Source: Pseudomonadota bacterium
Lineage (GTDB): Bacteria > Pseudomonadota > Gammaproteobacteria > Burkholderiales > JABEVD01
Assembly (NCBI GenBank): GCA_021811205.1
Contig: JAJZPK010000041.1
Span: forward strand, 1 to 14,992
Direction of reading: 5' to 3'
DNA: 14,992 bases
A model generated the notes under the pieces. That model was given only the letters and a program-made list of their open reading frames with translations. It had not been told where the DNA came from and ran no database searches. The translations under genes and the position numbers were made by a program. Positions 1 to 7,612 of the stretch are shown piece by piece. How positions within the stretch are numbered: the first letter of the stretch is position 1; each line of letters begins with the position of its first letter.

Positions 1-261
1 TACCTTGAACACCTTTTCCTGGGCAGGCGTGGATCTGACGAAGTCCTCGTAAGCCTTGATCAGCAGGTCCCTGCACACTTCCTTCAGTTTTTCATCATCC
101 ATTGCTTGCGCATCCTTGGTCGCGCGCAAATACTGGTTGAATCGCTTCAGGATGTGGAGCCGGTTCACATTGACGACAGCCTGGTCGTATTCGATCGAGA
201 AGAAATTCAGGAACTCCTCGGCGGAAGAGAGTTTTGCCATTTGTTGTGACAGGAGGTTCAT
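1..261 (-). CDS. nifW: Nitrogenase-stabilizing/protective protein NifW (3' end beyond window)
   Basis: The 87 visible residues match the NifW family: LSSAEEFLNFF near the N-terminus, then EYDQAVVNVNRLHILKRFNQ and a helical C-terminal half with AYEDFVRSTPAQEKVF. NifW is a small cytoplasmic protein that associates with the MoFe protein and is thought to protect it, notably from oxygen; family members are usually a little over 100 residues, so roughly 20 or more are missing beyond base 1. I chose the ATG at 261 because AGGAAAG lies just upstream on the minus strand. A second in-frame ATG at 240 starts closer to the conserved block but has no evident ribosome binding site. It follows cysE by 10 bases and is the third gene of the nifV-cysE-nifW operon, so it is expected to be NifA/sigma-54 driven. 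Identity is by recognition of the family pattern, without an alignment. Confidence 0.9.
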   Translation of the reverse strand, partial: MNLLSQQMAKLSSAEEFLNFFSIEYDQAVVNVNRLHILKRFNQYLRATKDAQAMDDEKLKEVCRDLLIKAYEDFVRSTPAQEKVFKV

Positions 262-271
262 TGCTTTCCTT

Positions 272-982
272 TCAGTGGAGTTTTTCCGGGCGGCTGTCGC
301 CGTAGAATTCGGCGTGCATGAGCGCTTCCGTCTTGCCGAGTTCGGCGACCTGCTTTTCCAGAGATTCAATGCGTTCGAGCAGGGAAGTCACTGCCCTGCC
401 GACAGGATCCGGCATGAGATGGTGGTCGAGATCGATGCCATGCTTGTCGAGCTTCCTTCGGCCCATGGGCACAACGACTTTCCCGGGAATGCCGACCACG
501 GTCATGCTGTCAGGCACATCCTGGATGACGACGGAATTAGCGCCCACCCTGGCATTTGCGCCGATGATGATAGGACCCAGTATCTTCGCACCGGCTCCGA
601 CGAGCACGCCGTCCTCCAGTGTGGGATGCCGCTTGCCCGGATTCCATGATGTTCCGCCCAGGGTCACGCCATGGTAGAGCGTCACGCCGTTTCCGATGAC
701 GGCCGTCTCGCCGATGACCACGCCGCATCCATGGTCGACGAAGAACTGCCTGCCTATCGTCGCGCCTGGATGGATGTCGATCTGGGTGAGCATGCGTCCG
801 ACAAAGCTCAGGAAGCGCGCAAAATAGCGCCAGTTCTTCGTCCAGAGCGCATGTGCGATGCGATGCAGCATGACGGCATGCACGCCAGGATAGGTGGTCA
901 GCACTTCCCATTTCGTTCGCGCAGCCGGGTCGCGCTGGAACACGCAGCTCAAGTCTTCTTTCATCAGTGCGATCAATTTCAT
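272..982 (-). CDS. cysE: Serine O-acetyltransferase, nif-linked type (CysE/NifP)
   Basis: This 236-residue protein transfers acetyl from acetyl-CoA to L-serine, giving O-acetylserine for cysteine synthesis. The N-terminal part is helical; from about residue 65 it becomes a left-handed beta-helix of hexapeptide repeats ([30 protein letters not shown]). By spacing against E. coli CysE, the catalytic dyad is D69 and H84 and the further active-site histidine is H119 (KRHP). It lacks the long N-terminal extension of E. coli CysE (273 residues), as is usual for the short nif-associated class. I start at the ATG at 982, with GAGGCGAG upstream; a TTG at 1003 is in frame but lies inside nifV. The start is two bases after the nifV stop, so the genes are co-transcribed. 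In diazotrophs this enzyme (NifP) is thought to raise cysteine supply for nitrogenase Fe-S clusters, and an Fe-S operon lies across the divergent promoter. Confidence 0.93.
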   Translation of the reverse strand: MKLIALMKEDLSCVFQRDPAARTKWEVLTTYPGVHAVMLHRIAHALWTKNWRYFARFLSFVGRMLTQIDIHPGATIGRQFFVDHGCGVVIGETAVIGNGVTLYHGVTLGGTSWNPGKRHPTLEDGVLVGAGAKILGPIIIGANARVGANSVVIQDVPDSMTVVGIPGKVVVPMGRRKLDKHGIDLDHHLMPDPVGRAVTSLLERIESLEKQVAELGKTEALMHAEFYGDSRPEKLH

Positions 983-984
983 GT

Positions 985-2112
985 TCAGCTCGCCTCGAGA
1001 CAAATGGATGATTCCAGGTAGAAGCGCTTAAGATCGTGAGTTCCAGGGGAATTCTTGTGGATCACTGCGTGGTCCCGGATGCGCTGCAGCAGGGGTCTGG
1101 CTTCGGATTCGGTGAGATGGATGCCGATTTTTGCGTACGCATCGATGACCGACTTCGATCCTGAATGTTTGCCAAGGACGAGCCTGTGCTCCCTTCCAAC
1201 CTCAGCCGGGTCGAAATTCTGGTAATTGGAAAGATGCTTCAGCAGCCCGTCGACATGGATGCCCGCTTCGTGGCTGAACACCGATTCGCCGACGATGCTC
1301 TTGTTGGCTGGAATCGGCCTGCCGGACGCTTGCGATACGAGCTCGGAAATGCGCGGAAAAAGCCGCGTTTCTATGCCCGTTTCGATGCCGTAGAGGTGGC
1401 GCAGCCCCATGACGACTTCTTCGAGCGGCGCGTTGCCTGCACGTTCCCCGAGGCCGTTGACCGTGGTGTTCGCATGGGTTGCGCCGGCAAGGCATGCAGC
1501 CAGGGTGTTGGCCGTGGCGAGCCCGAGGTCGTCGTGGGCATGGATTTCGATTTCAAGATCGGATGATTCGCGCATGCGGCGGATCCGGTCGAACGTGGTG
1601 AAAGGGTCGAGCAGTCCAAGGGTATCGGCGAAACGGAATCTTCTTGCGCCTGCGATCTGAGCCGTTTCGATGACGCGGAGCAGGAAATCCGGGTCTGCAC
1701 GGGAAGCATCCTCGCCGCCCACGCTGACTTCCATGCCGAATTCTCTGGCTTCCTTGACATGGCGCGTGATGGAACGCAGTACCCAGCTCCTGTCGCGGGA
1801 AAGCTTGTGGTTGATCTGGATGTCGGAGACTGGAACGGAGAGATGGACGATGTCGGCGCTGCAGCCGACGCAGGCGAGAAGGTCTTCTTCGCGCATCCTT
1901 CCCCATACCATGAGTTTCGCAGGCAGGCCGAGGGCGGCGATGGCGCGGATGATTTCGCGCTCATCTGCCCCGATCACGGGGATGCCGACTTCCATTTCGG
2001 CAACCCCGGATTCCGACAAGGCGCGTGCGATTGCAAGCTTCTCATGGGCGTTGAAAGCGACCCCTGCAGTCTGCTCCCCATCCCTTAAAGTCACATCATT
2101 GATGATCGTCAC
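985..2112 (-). CDS. nifV: Homocitrate synthase NifV
   Basis: NifV condenses acetyl-CoA and 2-oxoglutarate to (R)-homocitrate, the organic ligand of the nitrogenase FeMo-cofactor. The 375-residue product shows the alpha-isopropylmalate/homocitrate synthase TIM-barrel signatures: [13 protein letters not shown] at residues 8-20, the metal-binding HAH (H191, H193) followed by DDLGLATAN, and [15 protein letters not shown] around 219-233. [12 protein letters not shown] precedes the HAH motif. I chose the GTG at 2112, whose product begins [13 protein letters not shown] like other NifV proteins and which has AGGAG six bases upstream. A TTG at 2139 is in frame, but it lies upstream of the transcription start predicted from the sigma-54 element at 2146-2161. 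nifV is first in the minus-strand operon and is followed closely by cysE and nifW. It could in principle be a paralogous 2-isopropylmalate synthase, but the length, neighbours and promoter argue for NifV. Confidence 0.94.
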   Translation of the reverse strand: MTIINDVTLRDGEQTAGVAFNAHEKLAIARALSESGVAEMEVGIPVIGADEREIIRAIAALGLPAKLMVWGRMREEDLLACVGCSADIVHLSVPVSDIQINHKLSRDRSWVLRSITRHVKEAREFGMEVSVGGEDASRADPDFLLRVIETAQIAGARRFRFADTLGLLDPFTTFDRIRRMRESSDLEIEIHAHDDLGLATANTLAACLAGATHANTTVNGLGERAGNAPLEEVVMGLRHLYGIETGIETRLFPRISELVSQASGRPIPANKSIVGESVFSHEAGIHVDGLLKHLSNYQNFDPAEVGREHRLVLGKHSGSKSVIDAYAKIGIHLTESEARPLLQRIRDHAVIHKNSPGTHDLKRFYLESSICLEAS

Positions 2113-2115
2113 GAG

Positions 2116-2123
2116 CCTCTCCT
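2116..2123 (-). promoter_or_regulatory. Ribosome binding site of nifV
   Basis: On the minus strand this reads AGGAGAGG. The AGGAG core ends six bases before the GTG at 2112, an ideal spacing. It decides the nifV start: the in-frame TTG at 2139 is upstream of both this site and the predicted transcript 5' end. Confidence 0.75.
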
Positions 2124-2145
2124 GAAAATGCCTTGCCAATCTTCC

Positions 2146-2161
2146 AGCAATTGCTGTGCCA
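2146..2161 (-). promoter_or_regulatory. Sigma-54 (-24/-12) promoter of nifV-cysE-nifW
   Basis: The minus strand reads TGGCACAGCAATTGCT. This fits the RpoN consensus TGGCAC-R-N4-TTGCW at every defined position, with the required ten bases between the GG and GC dinucleotides. With the GC at about -12, transcription should start near 2135, giving a leader of about 23 bases to the nifV GTG. A TGT-N10-ACA NifA-type site lies about 107 bases upstream of that start. The pattern is seen directly; activity under nitrogen-fixing conditions is inferred. Confidence 0.88.
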
Positions 2162-2179
2162 GCTTCATAAAGTAATGTA

Positions 2180-2192
2180 AATCATGGTGTTG
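2180..2192 (+). promoter_or_regulatory. Candidate IHF binding site
   Basis: AATCATGGTGTTG matches the IHF consensus WATCAANNNNTTR at all defined positions but one (T for the sixth-position A). It sits between the NifA-type site (2234-2249) and the nifV -24/-12 element, exactly where IHF commonly bends DNA to bring NifA to sigma-54 polymerase. The consensus is loose, so the position is the stronger part of the argument. Confidence 0.4.
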
Positions 2193-2233
2193 CTTAAAAA
2201 CACCGCTTCCGGGAGGGTCTGCATTGTAGGGAT

Positions 2234-2249
2234 TGTAGGTTTTGCAACA
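2234..2249. promoter_or_regulatory. NifA-type upstream activator sequence (TGT-N10-ACA), shared
   Basis: TGTAGGTTTTGCAACA fits the NifA binding consensus TGT-N10-ACA exactly, and the symmetry extends one base further as TTGT...ACAA. Its centre is about 107 bases upstream of the predicted nifV start and about 130 upstream of the predicted start of the Fe-S operon, both normal activator distances. It is the only exact match I found in the 283-bp control region, so one site probably serves both divergent sigma-54 promoters. A partial direct repeat, ATTGTAGGGATTGTAGG (2223-2239), overlaps its left arm. Confidence 0.75.
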
Positions 2250-2272
2250 AAGATCCTGGGCGCGTCTCCTCT

Positions 2273-2299
2273 TGTCGGCATTGCGTCACGAATGCGACA
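2273..2299. repeat. Inverted repeat in the nifV/suf control region
   Basis: TGTCGGCATT, an 8-base spacer (GCGTCACG), then AATGCGACA: nine paired positions with one unpaired G in the left arm. It lies just upstream of the TATAAT at 2314-2319, over the place where a -35 element would sit, and upstream of the suf -24/-12 element. This could be an operator for an unidentified regulator. It matches neither the NifA spacing nor an IscR motif that I recognise. Confidence 0.45.
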
Positions 2300-2313
2300 C
2301 ATGGACCTGTATG

Positions 2314-2319
2314 TATAAT
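2314..2319 (+). promoter_or_regulatory. Possible sigma-70 -10 box for the Fe-S operon
   Basis: A perfect TATAAT, but with no acceptable -35 hexamer at 16-18 bases (the sequence there is AATGCG or near it). If active it would start transcription near 2326, upstream of the sigma-54 start, and give nif-independent expression. The evidence is weak because the surrounding DNA is AT-rich. Confidence 0.25.
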
Positions 2320-2344
2320 GCAATATAAACAGACAGTTATATAT

Positions 2345-2360
2345 TGGTACAGGAATTGCT
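2345..2360 (+). promoter_or_regulatory. Sigma-54 (-24/-12) promoter of the A-type carrier/suf operon
   Basis: TGGTACAGGAATTGCT matches the RpoN consensus TGGCAC-R-N4-TTGCW with one substitution (T for the first C), keeping ten bases between the GG and GC. The predicted start is near 2371, about 25 bases before the ATG at 2396. Together with the NifA-type site at 2234-2249, this places an entire SUF operon under apparent nitrogen-fixation control. The match is seen in the sequence; the regulation is inferred. Confidence 0.85.
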
Positions 2361-2395
2361 TGACGAAAATCGTCGAATTTAGAAAGGTCAACGCC

Positions 2396-2722
2396 ATGTC
2401 CATCGTCTTCACGGAAAGCGCAGCAGGCAAGGTCAAGGAGATTCTTATCGAGGAAGGCACTCTCGACATGAAGCTCAGGGTCTATGTCACGGGGGGAGGC
2501 TGTTCAGGCTTCCAGTATGGGTTTGCCTTCGAGCAGTCGGCGAACGAGGACGATGCCGTCTTTACGAAAGACGGTGTGGACATGATCGTCGATCCGGCCA
2601 GCTTCCAGTATCTCGCGGGCGCGGAAATCGACTACCAGGAAGACCTGGAGGGCGCGCGCTTCGTCATCAGGAATCCGAACGCGGCGACCACGTGCGGTTG
2701 CGGCAGTTCCTTCTCTGTATAA
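2396..2722 (+). CDS. erpA: A-type Fe-S carrier, ErpA-like (nif-linked IscA position)
   Basis: This 108-residue protein is of the HesB/IscA/ErpA family of A-type carriers, which receive Fe-S clusters from scaffolds and pass them to apo-proteins. The three ligand cysteines are C36 ([10 protein letters not shown]), C100 and C102 ([11 protein letters not shown] at the C-terminus). The blocks [18 protein letters not shown] and [19 protein letters not shown] are closer to ErpA than to SufA or classical IscA. I start at the ATG at 2396, preceded by AGAAAGG; the in-frame ATG at 2318 lies upstream of the sigma-54 promoter and so outside the predicted transcript. It is the first gene of the operon and ten bases before sufA. 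In several diazotrophs an IscA-type gene precedes nifU-nifS; here an A-type gene precedes suf. The ErpA subtype is a judgement from motifs, and a generic IscA-like name would also be defensible. Confidence 0.85.
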   Translation: MSIVFTESAAGKVKEILIEEGTLDMKLRVYVTGGGCSGFQYGFAFEQSANEDDAVFTKDGVDMIVDPASFQYLAGAEIDYQEDLEGARFVIRNPNAATTCGCGSSFSV

Positions 2723-2732
2723 GGATGGAATC

Positions 2733-3065
2733 ATGACAGTATCGATGACCGAGCGGGCTGCGCGCCACGTTGCGAAGGAAGTGGAGAAGTCTGGGGGGGT
2801 GGGATTGCGGCTGGGGGTGAGAGAGGCGGGGTGCACGGGGTATGCGTATGTGTTCGACATTGCCAGGGAAGTTGGCGATGGGGATCACGTATACGAGAGT
2901 CATGGTGCGAAGCTGGTGGTGAATGATGCGAGCCTGGCATTCTTGAGGGGATCCGAGCTGGACTACGTTCGCGAAGGGCTTGGACAGATGTTCAAGGTGA
3001 ACAACCCGAACGTGAAGGCATCCTGCGGCTGCGGCGAGAGCTTCGCGGTGGAGGAACGGGCATGA
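2733..3065 (+). CDS. sufA: A-type Fe-S carrier SufA
   Basis: A second A-type carrier, 110 residues, with C34 ([13 protein letters not shown]) and C98, C100 ([10 protein letters not shown]) as cluster ligands. The GCTGYAY and CGCGESF forms are those of SufA/IscA, unlike its upstream neighbour. It would accept clusters from the SufBCD scaffold encoded directly downstream. The ATG at 2733 has AAGGA seven bases upstream; a second ATG five codons on is less well placed. The stop overlaps sufB by four bases (ATGA). The gene holds a run of seven G at 2793-2799, and its codons from there are strikingly rich in GGG and GTG. The frame is open throughout. Pairing of two different A-type proteins suggests separate targets or partners. 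Confidence 0.88.
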   Translation: MTVSMTERAARHVAKEVEKSGGVGLRLGVREAGCTGYAYVFDIAREVGDGDHVYESHGAKLVVNDASLAFLRGSELDYVREGLGQMFKVNNPNVKASCGCGESFAVEERA

Positions 3066-4498
3066 GTTCGGCGCTGCAGCACCTGGTGAACCAGCCGTAC
3101 AAGCACGGCTTCGTCACCGACATCGAAACGGAAGTGGTGCCGAAGGGATTGTCGGAGGACGTGATCCGGCTGATATCAAGCAAGAAGAACGAGCCCGACT
3201 GGCTGCTGGAATTCAGGCTTTCGGCGTACCGGCACTGGCTGACGCTGCAAGACCCGACCTGGGCGAAGGTGGATCATCCGCCGATCGACTTCCAGGACAT
3301 CATCTATTTTGCGCAGCCCAAGCCCAAGAAGCAGCTCGCAAGCCTCGACGAGGTTGATCCGGAACTGTTGAGGACCTTCGAGAAGCTCGGGGTGCCGCTG
3401 CACGAACAGAAGCTGATGGCGGGGGTCGCGGTGGACGTGATCTTCGACAGCGTGTCGGTGACGACGACGTACAAGGAGAAGCTGGCCGAGATCGGGATCG
3501 TCTTCTGCTCGCTCTCTGAAGCGGTACAGGCGCATCCGGAACTGGTGAAGCGGTACCTGGGCAGCGTGGTGCCCGCGTCAGACAACTTTTATGCTGCATT
3601 GAATTCGGCGGTGTTCACGGAAGGGTCGTTCTGCTTCATACCGAAGGGGGTCAAATGCCCGATGGACCTGTCGACCTACTTCCGGATCAATACGGAAGGC
3701 TCCGGGCAGTTCGAGCGCACCTTGATCGTGGCGGAGGAAGGCGCATCCGTATCGTATCTGGAAGGCTGCACGGCGCCGCAGTTCGACACCAACCAGCTGC
3801 ATGCCGCGGTGGTGGAGCTGGTTGCGCTGGACAATGCGGACATCAAGTACTCGACGGTGCAGAACTGGTATGCCGGGGACGAGAACGGGGTGGGCGGGAT
3901 CTACAACTTCGTGACCAAGCGCGGACTGTGCAAGGGCGTGAATTCGAAGATCTCCTGGACGCAGGTCGAGACGGGTTCCGCGATCACCTGGAAATACCCG
4001 AGCTGCGTGCTGCTGGGAGACAACTCGGTGGGCGAATTCTATTCGGTGGCGCTCACCAATCACCTGCAGCAGGCGGACACCGGGACGAAGATGGTGCATA
4101 TCGGCAGGAACACGAAGAGCACGATCGTCTCGAAGGGGATCTCGGCGGGCCGTTCCTCGAACAGCTACCGTGGCCTGGTGAAGATCGGGGCGAAGGCGAC
4201 AGGGGCCCGGAACTACTCGCAGTGCGACTCGATGCTGATCGGGGACGCGTGCGGCGCGAACACGTATCCGACGGTTGAAGTGCAGAACGAAGCGTCGGTG
4301 GTGGAGCATGAAGCGTCGACCTCGCGCATCGGGGAAGACCAGATGTTCCTGTTCGCAAGCCGCGGGATAGGACAGGAAGAAGCGGTGTCGATGATCATCA
4401 ACGGCTTTTGCCGCGATGTGTTCATGCATCTGCCATTGGAATTTGCAGTGGAGGCGACGAAGCTGCTGGGATTGAAACTGGAAGGGAGCGTGGGATGA
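3062..4498 (+). CDS. sufB: SUF scaffold subunit SufB
   Basis: SufB is the core scaffold of the SufBC2D complex, on which Fe-S clusters form from SufS-derived sulfur. The product is 478 residues (E. coli: 495). Motifs include [20 protein letters not shown] (189-208), the beta-helix core from about 220, and the C-terminal cluster site. C388 ([11 protein letters not shown]), H416 and E417 (VVEHEAS) keep the spacing of E. coli C405, H433 and E434, so the scaffold should be functional. The ATG at 3062 overlaps the sufA stop as ATGA, with GGAGG upstream inside sufA. It is followed by sufC, again with a four-base overlap. The predicted sigma-54 promoter at 2345-2360 implies induction with nitrogenase. 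The location is cytoplasmic. Confidence 0.97.
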   Translation: MSSALQHLVNQPYKHGFVTDIETEVVPKGLSEDVIRLISSKKNEPDWLLEFRLSAYRHWLTLQDPTWAKVDHPPIDFQDIIYFAQPKPKKQLASLDEVDPELLRTFEKLGVPLHEQKLMAGVAVDVIFDSVSVTTTYKEKLAEIGIVFCSLSEAVQAHPELVKRYLGSVVPASDNFYAALNSAVFTEGSFCFIPKGVKCPMDLSTYFRINTEGSGQFERTLIVAEEGASVSYLEGCTAPQFDTNQLHAAVVELVALDNADIKYSTVQNWYAGDENGVGGIYNFVTKRGLCKGVNSKISWTQVETGSAITWKYPSCVLLGDNSVGEFYSVALTNHLQQADTGTKMVHIGRNTKSTIVSKGISAGRSSNSYRGLVKIGAKATGARNYSQCDSMLIGDACGANTYPTVEVQNEASVVEHEASTSRIGEDQMFLFASRGIGQEEAVSMIINGFCRDVFMHLPLEFAVEATKLLGLKLEGSVG

Positions 4499-5247
4499 AG
4501 CTGCTGGAAGTGAAGGGATTGACGGCGAGCGTGGACGGGGTGCCGATCCTCAAGGGGGTTGACCTCGAGATCGGCTACGGCGAAGTGCACGCGATCATGG
4601 GACTCAACGGGTCGGGCAAGAGCACGCTCTCGAAGGTGCTGGCGGGCCACCCCGCCTACACGGTGACCGGCGGGGAAGTGCTGTTCGAAGGGAAGAATCT
4701 GTTCGAACTGGAAGCGGAAGAGCGCGCGAGAGCGGGCCTGTTCCTTGCCTTCCAGTATCCTGTGGAAGTGCCCGGGGTGTCGAACAGCGCGTTCCTGAGG
4801 CTGGCGTACAACACCCTGCAGGCGTCCAGAGGAGGAGAGGAACTCGATCCTCTGGAATTCGACGACCTGATCCGCGAGAAGATCAAGGTGGTGGAGATGA
4901 ATCCCGCGTTCCTCGACAGGAGCGTGAACGAAGGCTTCTCCGGGGGCGAGAAGAAGCGCAACGAGATCTTGCAGATGGCGCTTCTGGAGCCGAAGCTCGC
5001 GATTCTGGACGAGACCGATTCGGGACTGGACATCGATGCGCTGAAGATCGTGGCGAAAGGGGTGAATAGCCTCAAGACGGAGAAGAACTCGATCGTGATG
5101 GTGACGCACTACCAGCGTCTCCTGAGCTACATCGTGCCTGACTATGTTCACGTGATGCATGCGGGGCGGATCGTGAAGACGGGCGACAAGGCGCTTGCGC
5201 TGGAACTGGAAGAGCGCGGCTACGACTGGGTGAAGGAAGCGGCATGA
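4495..5247 (+). CDS. sufC: SUF ATPase SufC
   Basis: SufC is the ABC-type ATPase of the SufBC2D scaffold; ATP binding remodels SufB-SufD to open the cluster-assembly site. The 250 residues carry Walker [10 protein letters not shown] (36-44), the ABC signature [10 protein letters not shown] (148-157), Walker [13 protein letters not shown] (168-179) and the switch H205. FSGGEKKR and the D-rich [11 protein letters not shown] are diagnostic of SufC rather than a transporter ATPase. The start overlaps the sufB stop (ATGA), with AAGGGAG upstream. Nearly all valine codons I read in this gene are GTG, with two GTT and no GTC, unlike the nearby housekeeping genes. Confidence 0.97.
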   Translation: MKLLEVKGLTASVDGVPILKGVDLEIGYGEVHAIMGLNGSGKSTLSKVLAGHPAYTVTGGEVLFEGKNLFELEAEERARAGLFLAFQYPVEVPGVSNSAFLRLAYNTLQASRGGEELDPLEFDDLIREKIKVVEMNPAFLDRSVNEGFSGGEKKRNEILQMALLEPKLAILDETDSGLDIDALKIVAKGVNSLKTEKNSIVMVTHYQRLLSYIVPDYVHVMHAGRIVKTGDKALALELEERGYDWVKEAA

Positions 5248-6401
5248 ACTGGGCGGCGAAGGTCAGGGAGGCAGGGGGCGCGCGGGCCCAGGCGCTGGGG
5301 ATACCCGGACCCAGGCACGAAGCCTGGCGTCTGATCGATGCGTCGGCATTGAACAAGCCCGTGCCGGCCCGGGAAGGGAACGAAGCATCGATCGAGTCCT
5401 TTATCCTGCCTGACGCTGCGCGCATCGTATTCGTCGACGGGCGCTATTCCGAAGGGCTGTCCAGCCCGGGGAATGAACCGAACCTGAAGGTCTGCCCGCT
5501 GGGGCTGGAAGGGGAGGCGCTGCATGAACACTTCGGCAGGATGCTGGACGAGGAATATTACGCGCAATTGAATGCCCAGCACTTCGCAGACTGCGCCTTC
5601 GTGCACGTGAAGGGGGAAGCGAGTCAACCCATCCACGTGCTGCATGTGGGCACGCAGGGGACGAACCACGCCAGAATCCTGGTGGTGGTGGAAGGCAATG
5701 CGCGTGCGACATTGATCGAGGAATATGTGGGCGCAGGATTCACCAATGCGGTGACCGAGGTGGTGCTGGGGAATCATGCTTCACTCAGGCACATCAGGAT
5801 CCAGGAAGACGCCGAGCTGCATGTGGGGAACACCGGCGTGAAGCTGGGTACTGCCGCGAATTACGATTCCACGCAGCTTTTGCTGGGGGGCAGGCTATCC
5901 CGGCATTATCTGCACCTGAAGCATGCCGGGGAGCATGGGGACGCGCTGCTCGACGGATTGAACCTCTCAGACGGCCGCCAGGTGGTCGATACCCATACCA
6001 GGGTGGACCATATGGTGCCGGAATGCAGGACGGTGCAGCGCCACAAGTGCATCGCGGCAGGCACATCGACTTCGGTGTTCTCCGGGAACATCGTGGTGCA
6101 CAAGGGGGCGAAGGGGACGGATACGAAGCAGGAGAGCCGTAACCTCCTGCTCTCGGGGCGCGCGAAGATCGATGCGCAGCCCGAGCTCGAGATACTGAAC
6201 GACGACGTGAGCTGCAAGCATGGGGCGACGGTGGGGCAAATCGATCCCGAGGAGCTCTTCTACCTGCAGAGCCGGGGGCTGAACATGGATGCGTCGAGGA
6301 AGCTGCTGATTTACGCGTTTGCCGCACAGATCGTGGACAGGATTCCGGTGCCTGCACTTGCGGCAAGACTGAAGGAATCGATGACGGGGAGGCTTGCATG
6401 A
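5244..6401 (+). CDS. sufD: SUF scaffold subunit SufD
   Basis: SufD is the SufB paralogue that completes the SufBC2D scaffold and helps bring in iron. The product is 385 residues. The N-terminal helical region has the family motif [12 protein letters not shown] (21-32); the middle is the beta-helix; the C-terminus has [28 protein letters not shown]324 and H326 keep the two-residue spacing of E. coli C358 and H360, which line the SufB-SufD interface. The region is more variable than SufB, as usual. The ATG at 5244 overlaps the sufC stop by four bases, with AAGGAAG before it, and the 3' end overlaps sufS the same way. Confidence 0.95.
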   Translation: MNWAAKVREAGGARAQALGIPGPRHEAWRLIDASALNKPVPAREGNEASIESFILPDAARIVFVDGRYSEGLSSPGNEPNLKVCPLGLEGEALHEHFGRMLDEEYYAQLNAQHFADCAFVHVKGEASQPIHVLHVGTQGTNHARILVVVEGNARATLIEEYVGAGFTNAVTEVVLGNHASLRHIRIQEDAELHVGNTGVKLGTAANYDSTQLLLGGRLSRHYLHLKHAGEHGDALLDGLNLSDGRQVVDTHTRVDHMVPECRTVQRHKCIAAGTSTSVFSGNIVVHKGAKGTDTKQESRNLLLSGRAKIDAQPELEILNDDVSCKHGATVGQIDPEELFYLQSRGLNMDASRKLLIYAFAAQIVDRIPVPALAARLKESMTGRLA

Positions 6402-7612
6402 ATTGGGAGTCGGTCCGCAAGGATTTCCCCATCCTGGGTCTTGAAGTGAATGGCAAGCCGCTGGTGTATCTGGACAATGCGGCATCCAGCCAGATGCCGC
6501 AATCAGTGATCGACCGGCTGGTGAAGTACCAGACAGAGGAACATGCCAACATCCACCGCGCGGTGCATTACCTGTCGGAGACGGCGACACGCGAATTCGA
6601 AGGGGCGCGCGAGAAGATCAGGCGTTTCCTGAACGCGAGGGAAGCGCGCGAGATCATCTTCACGCGCGGCACGACGGAAGCGATCAACCTGGTGATGCAC
6701 GGCTACGGCCGAGCCTTCTTGAAGGCGGGGGACGAGATCATCCTCTCTTCCCTCGAGCACCATTCGAACATCGTGCCGTGGCAGATGCTGGCCAACGAGA
6801 AGGGAGTGGTCTTGCGCGTGATCCCGATGAACGATGCGGGGGAATTGCTGCAGGAGAAATTCAAGGCCCTCTTCAATGCGAACACCAAGCTGCTCGCGCT
6901 CACGCATGTGTCGAACGCGCTGGGGACGGTGAACCCGGTGAAGGAGATGGTCAAACATGCGCACGATCAGGGTGTGCCGGTATTGCTGGACGGTGCGCAG
7001 GCGGCCCCTCACAAGAAGGTGGACGTTCAGGACATCGATTGCGACTTCTATGCGTTCTCCGGTCACAAGCTGTGCGGTCCGACCGGGATAGGGGCGCTGT
7101 ACGGCAAGGCGGAGTTGCTGGAAGCGATGCAGCCGTACCAGGGGGGAGGCGACATGATTTTGTCGGTGACCTTCGAGAAGACGGATTACAACGTGATTCC
7201 GTACAAGTTCGAGGCGGGGACCCCTGCGATCGCGGCTGCGATCGGATTGGGCGCTGCGATCGACTACCTGGAGGGGATCGGGCTGGACAGGATCGATGCG
7301 CACGAGCACGAGCTGCTGACCTATGCCACCGATCGGATGAAGCAGATGAAGGGGGTCCGGATCATCGGGACGGCGAAACAGAAATCCGCTGTGCTGTCGT
7401 TCGAGATCGACGGCGTTCATCCGCACGACGTGGGGACGATACTGAACGAGGAAGGGGTTGCGATCAGGACGGGTCATCATTGCGCGCAGCCGGTGATGCA
7501 GCGCTTCCATGTGCCTGCAACGGCGCGCGCATCGTTCGCCTTCTACAACACGCAGGGTGAAGTGGACAAGCTGATGGATGGGATCGAAAGGGTCAAGAGG
7601 ATATTCGGATGA
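6398..7612 (+). CDS. sufS: Cysteine desulfurase SufS (group II)
   Basis: SufS is a PLP enzyme that removes sulfur from cysteine as an enzyme-bound persulfide for cluster assembly. The 404 residues keep the group II features: LDNAASSQMP (25-34), LEHHSNIVPW (119-128), the PLP lysine K224 in FSGHKLCGPTGIGALYG, and the catalytic C362 in RTGHHCAQPVMQRF. The short loop around C362 separates it from NifS/IscS (group I), so this is not NifS despite the nif neighbourhood. The start overlaps the sufD stop as ATGA, with GGGGAGG upstream. Its partner SufU follows immediately. Cysteine may be supplied partly by the cysE product across the divergent promoter; that link is inference. Confidence 0.97.
   Translation: MNWESVRKDFPILGLEVNGKPLVYLDNAASSQMPQSVIDRLVKYQTEEHANIHRAVHYLSETATREFEGAREKIRRFLNAREAREIIFTRGTTEAINLVMHGYGRAFLKAGDEIILSSLEHHSNIVPWQMLANEKGVVLRVIPMNDAGELLQEKFKALFNANTKLLALTHVSNALGTVNPVKEMVKHAHDQGVPVLLDGAQAAPHKKVDVQDIDCDFYAFSGHKLCGPTGIGALYGKAELLEAMQPYQGGGDMILSVTFEKTDYNVIPYKFEAGTPAIAAAIGLGAAIDYLEGIGLDRIDAHEHELLTYATDRMKQMKGVRIIGTAKQKSAVLSFEIDGVHPHDVGTILNEEGVAIRTGHHCAQPVMQRFHVPATARASFAFYNTQGEVDKLMDGIERVKRIFG

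Noticed and set aside
2188..2202. Second NifA-like site, TGT...ACA
   Set aside because: The spacer is nine bases, not ten, and the symmetry is better described as the small palindrome GGTGTT-N7-AACACC.
2362..2374. Dyad GACGA-AAA-TCGTC as a leader hairpin or attenuator of the suf operon
   Set aside because: It straddles the predicted transcription start near 2371, so most of it would not be in the RNA.
3578..4429. Long minus-strand open frame inside sufB, and similar long frames opposite sufS, sufC and the second M16 gene
   Set aside because: They lie wholly within well-recognised genes, show no family motifs and have low-complexity Arg/His/Pro-rich composition, as expected for antisense frames of GC-rich genes.
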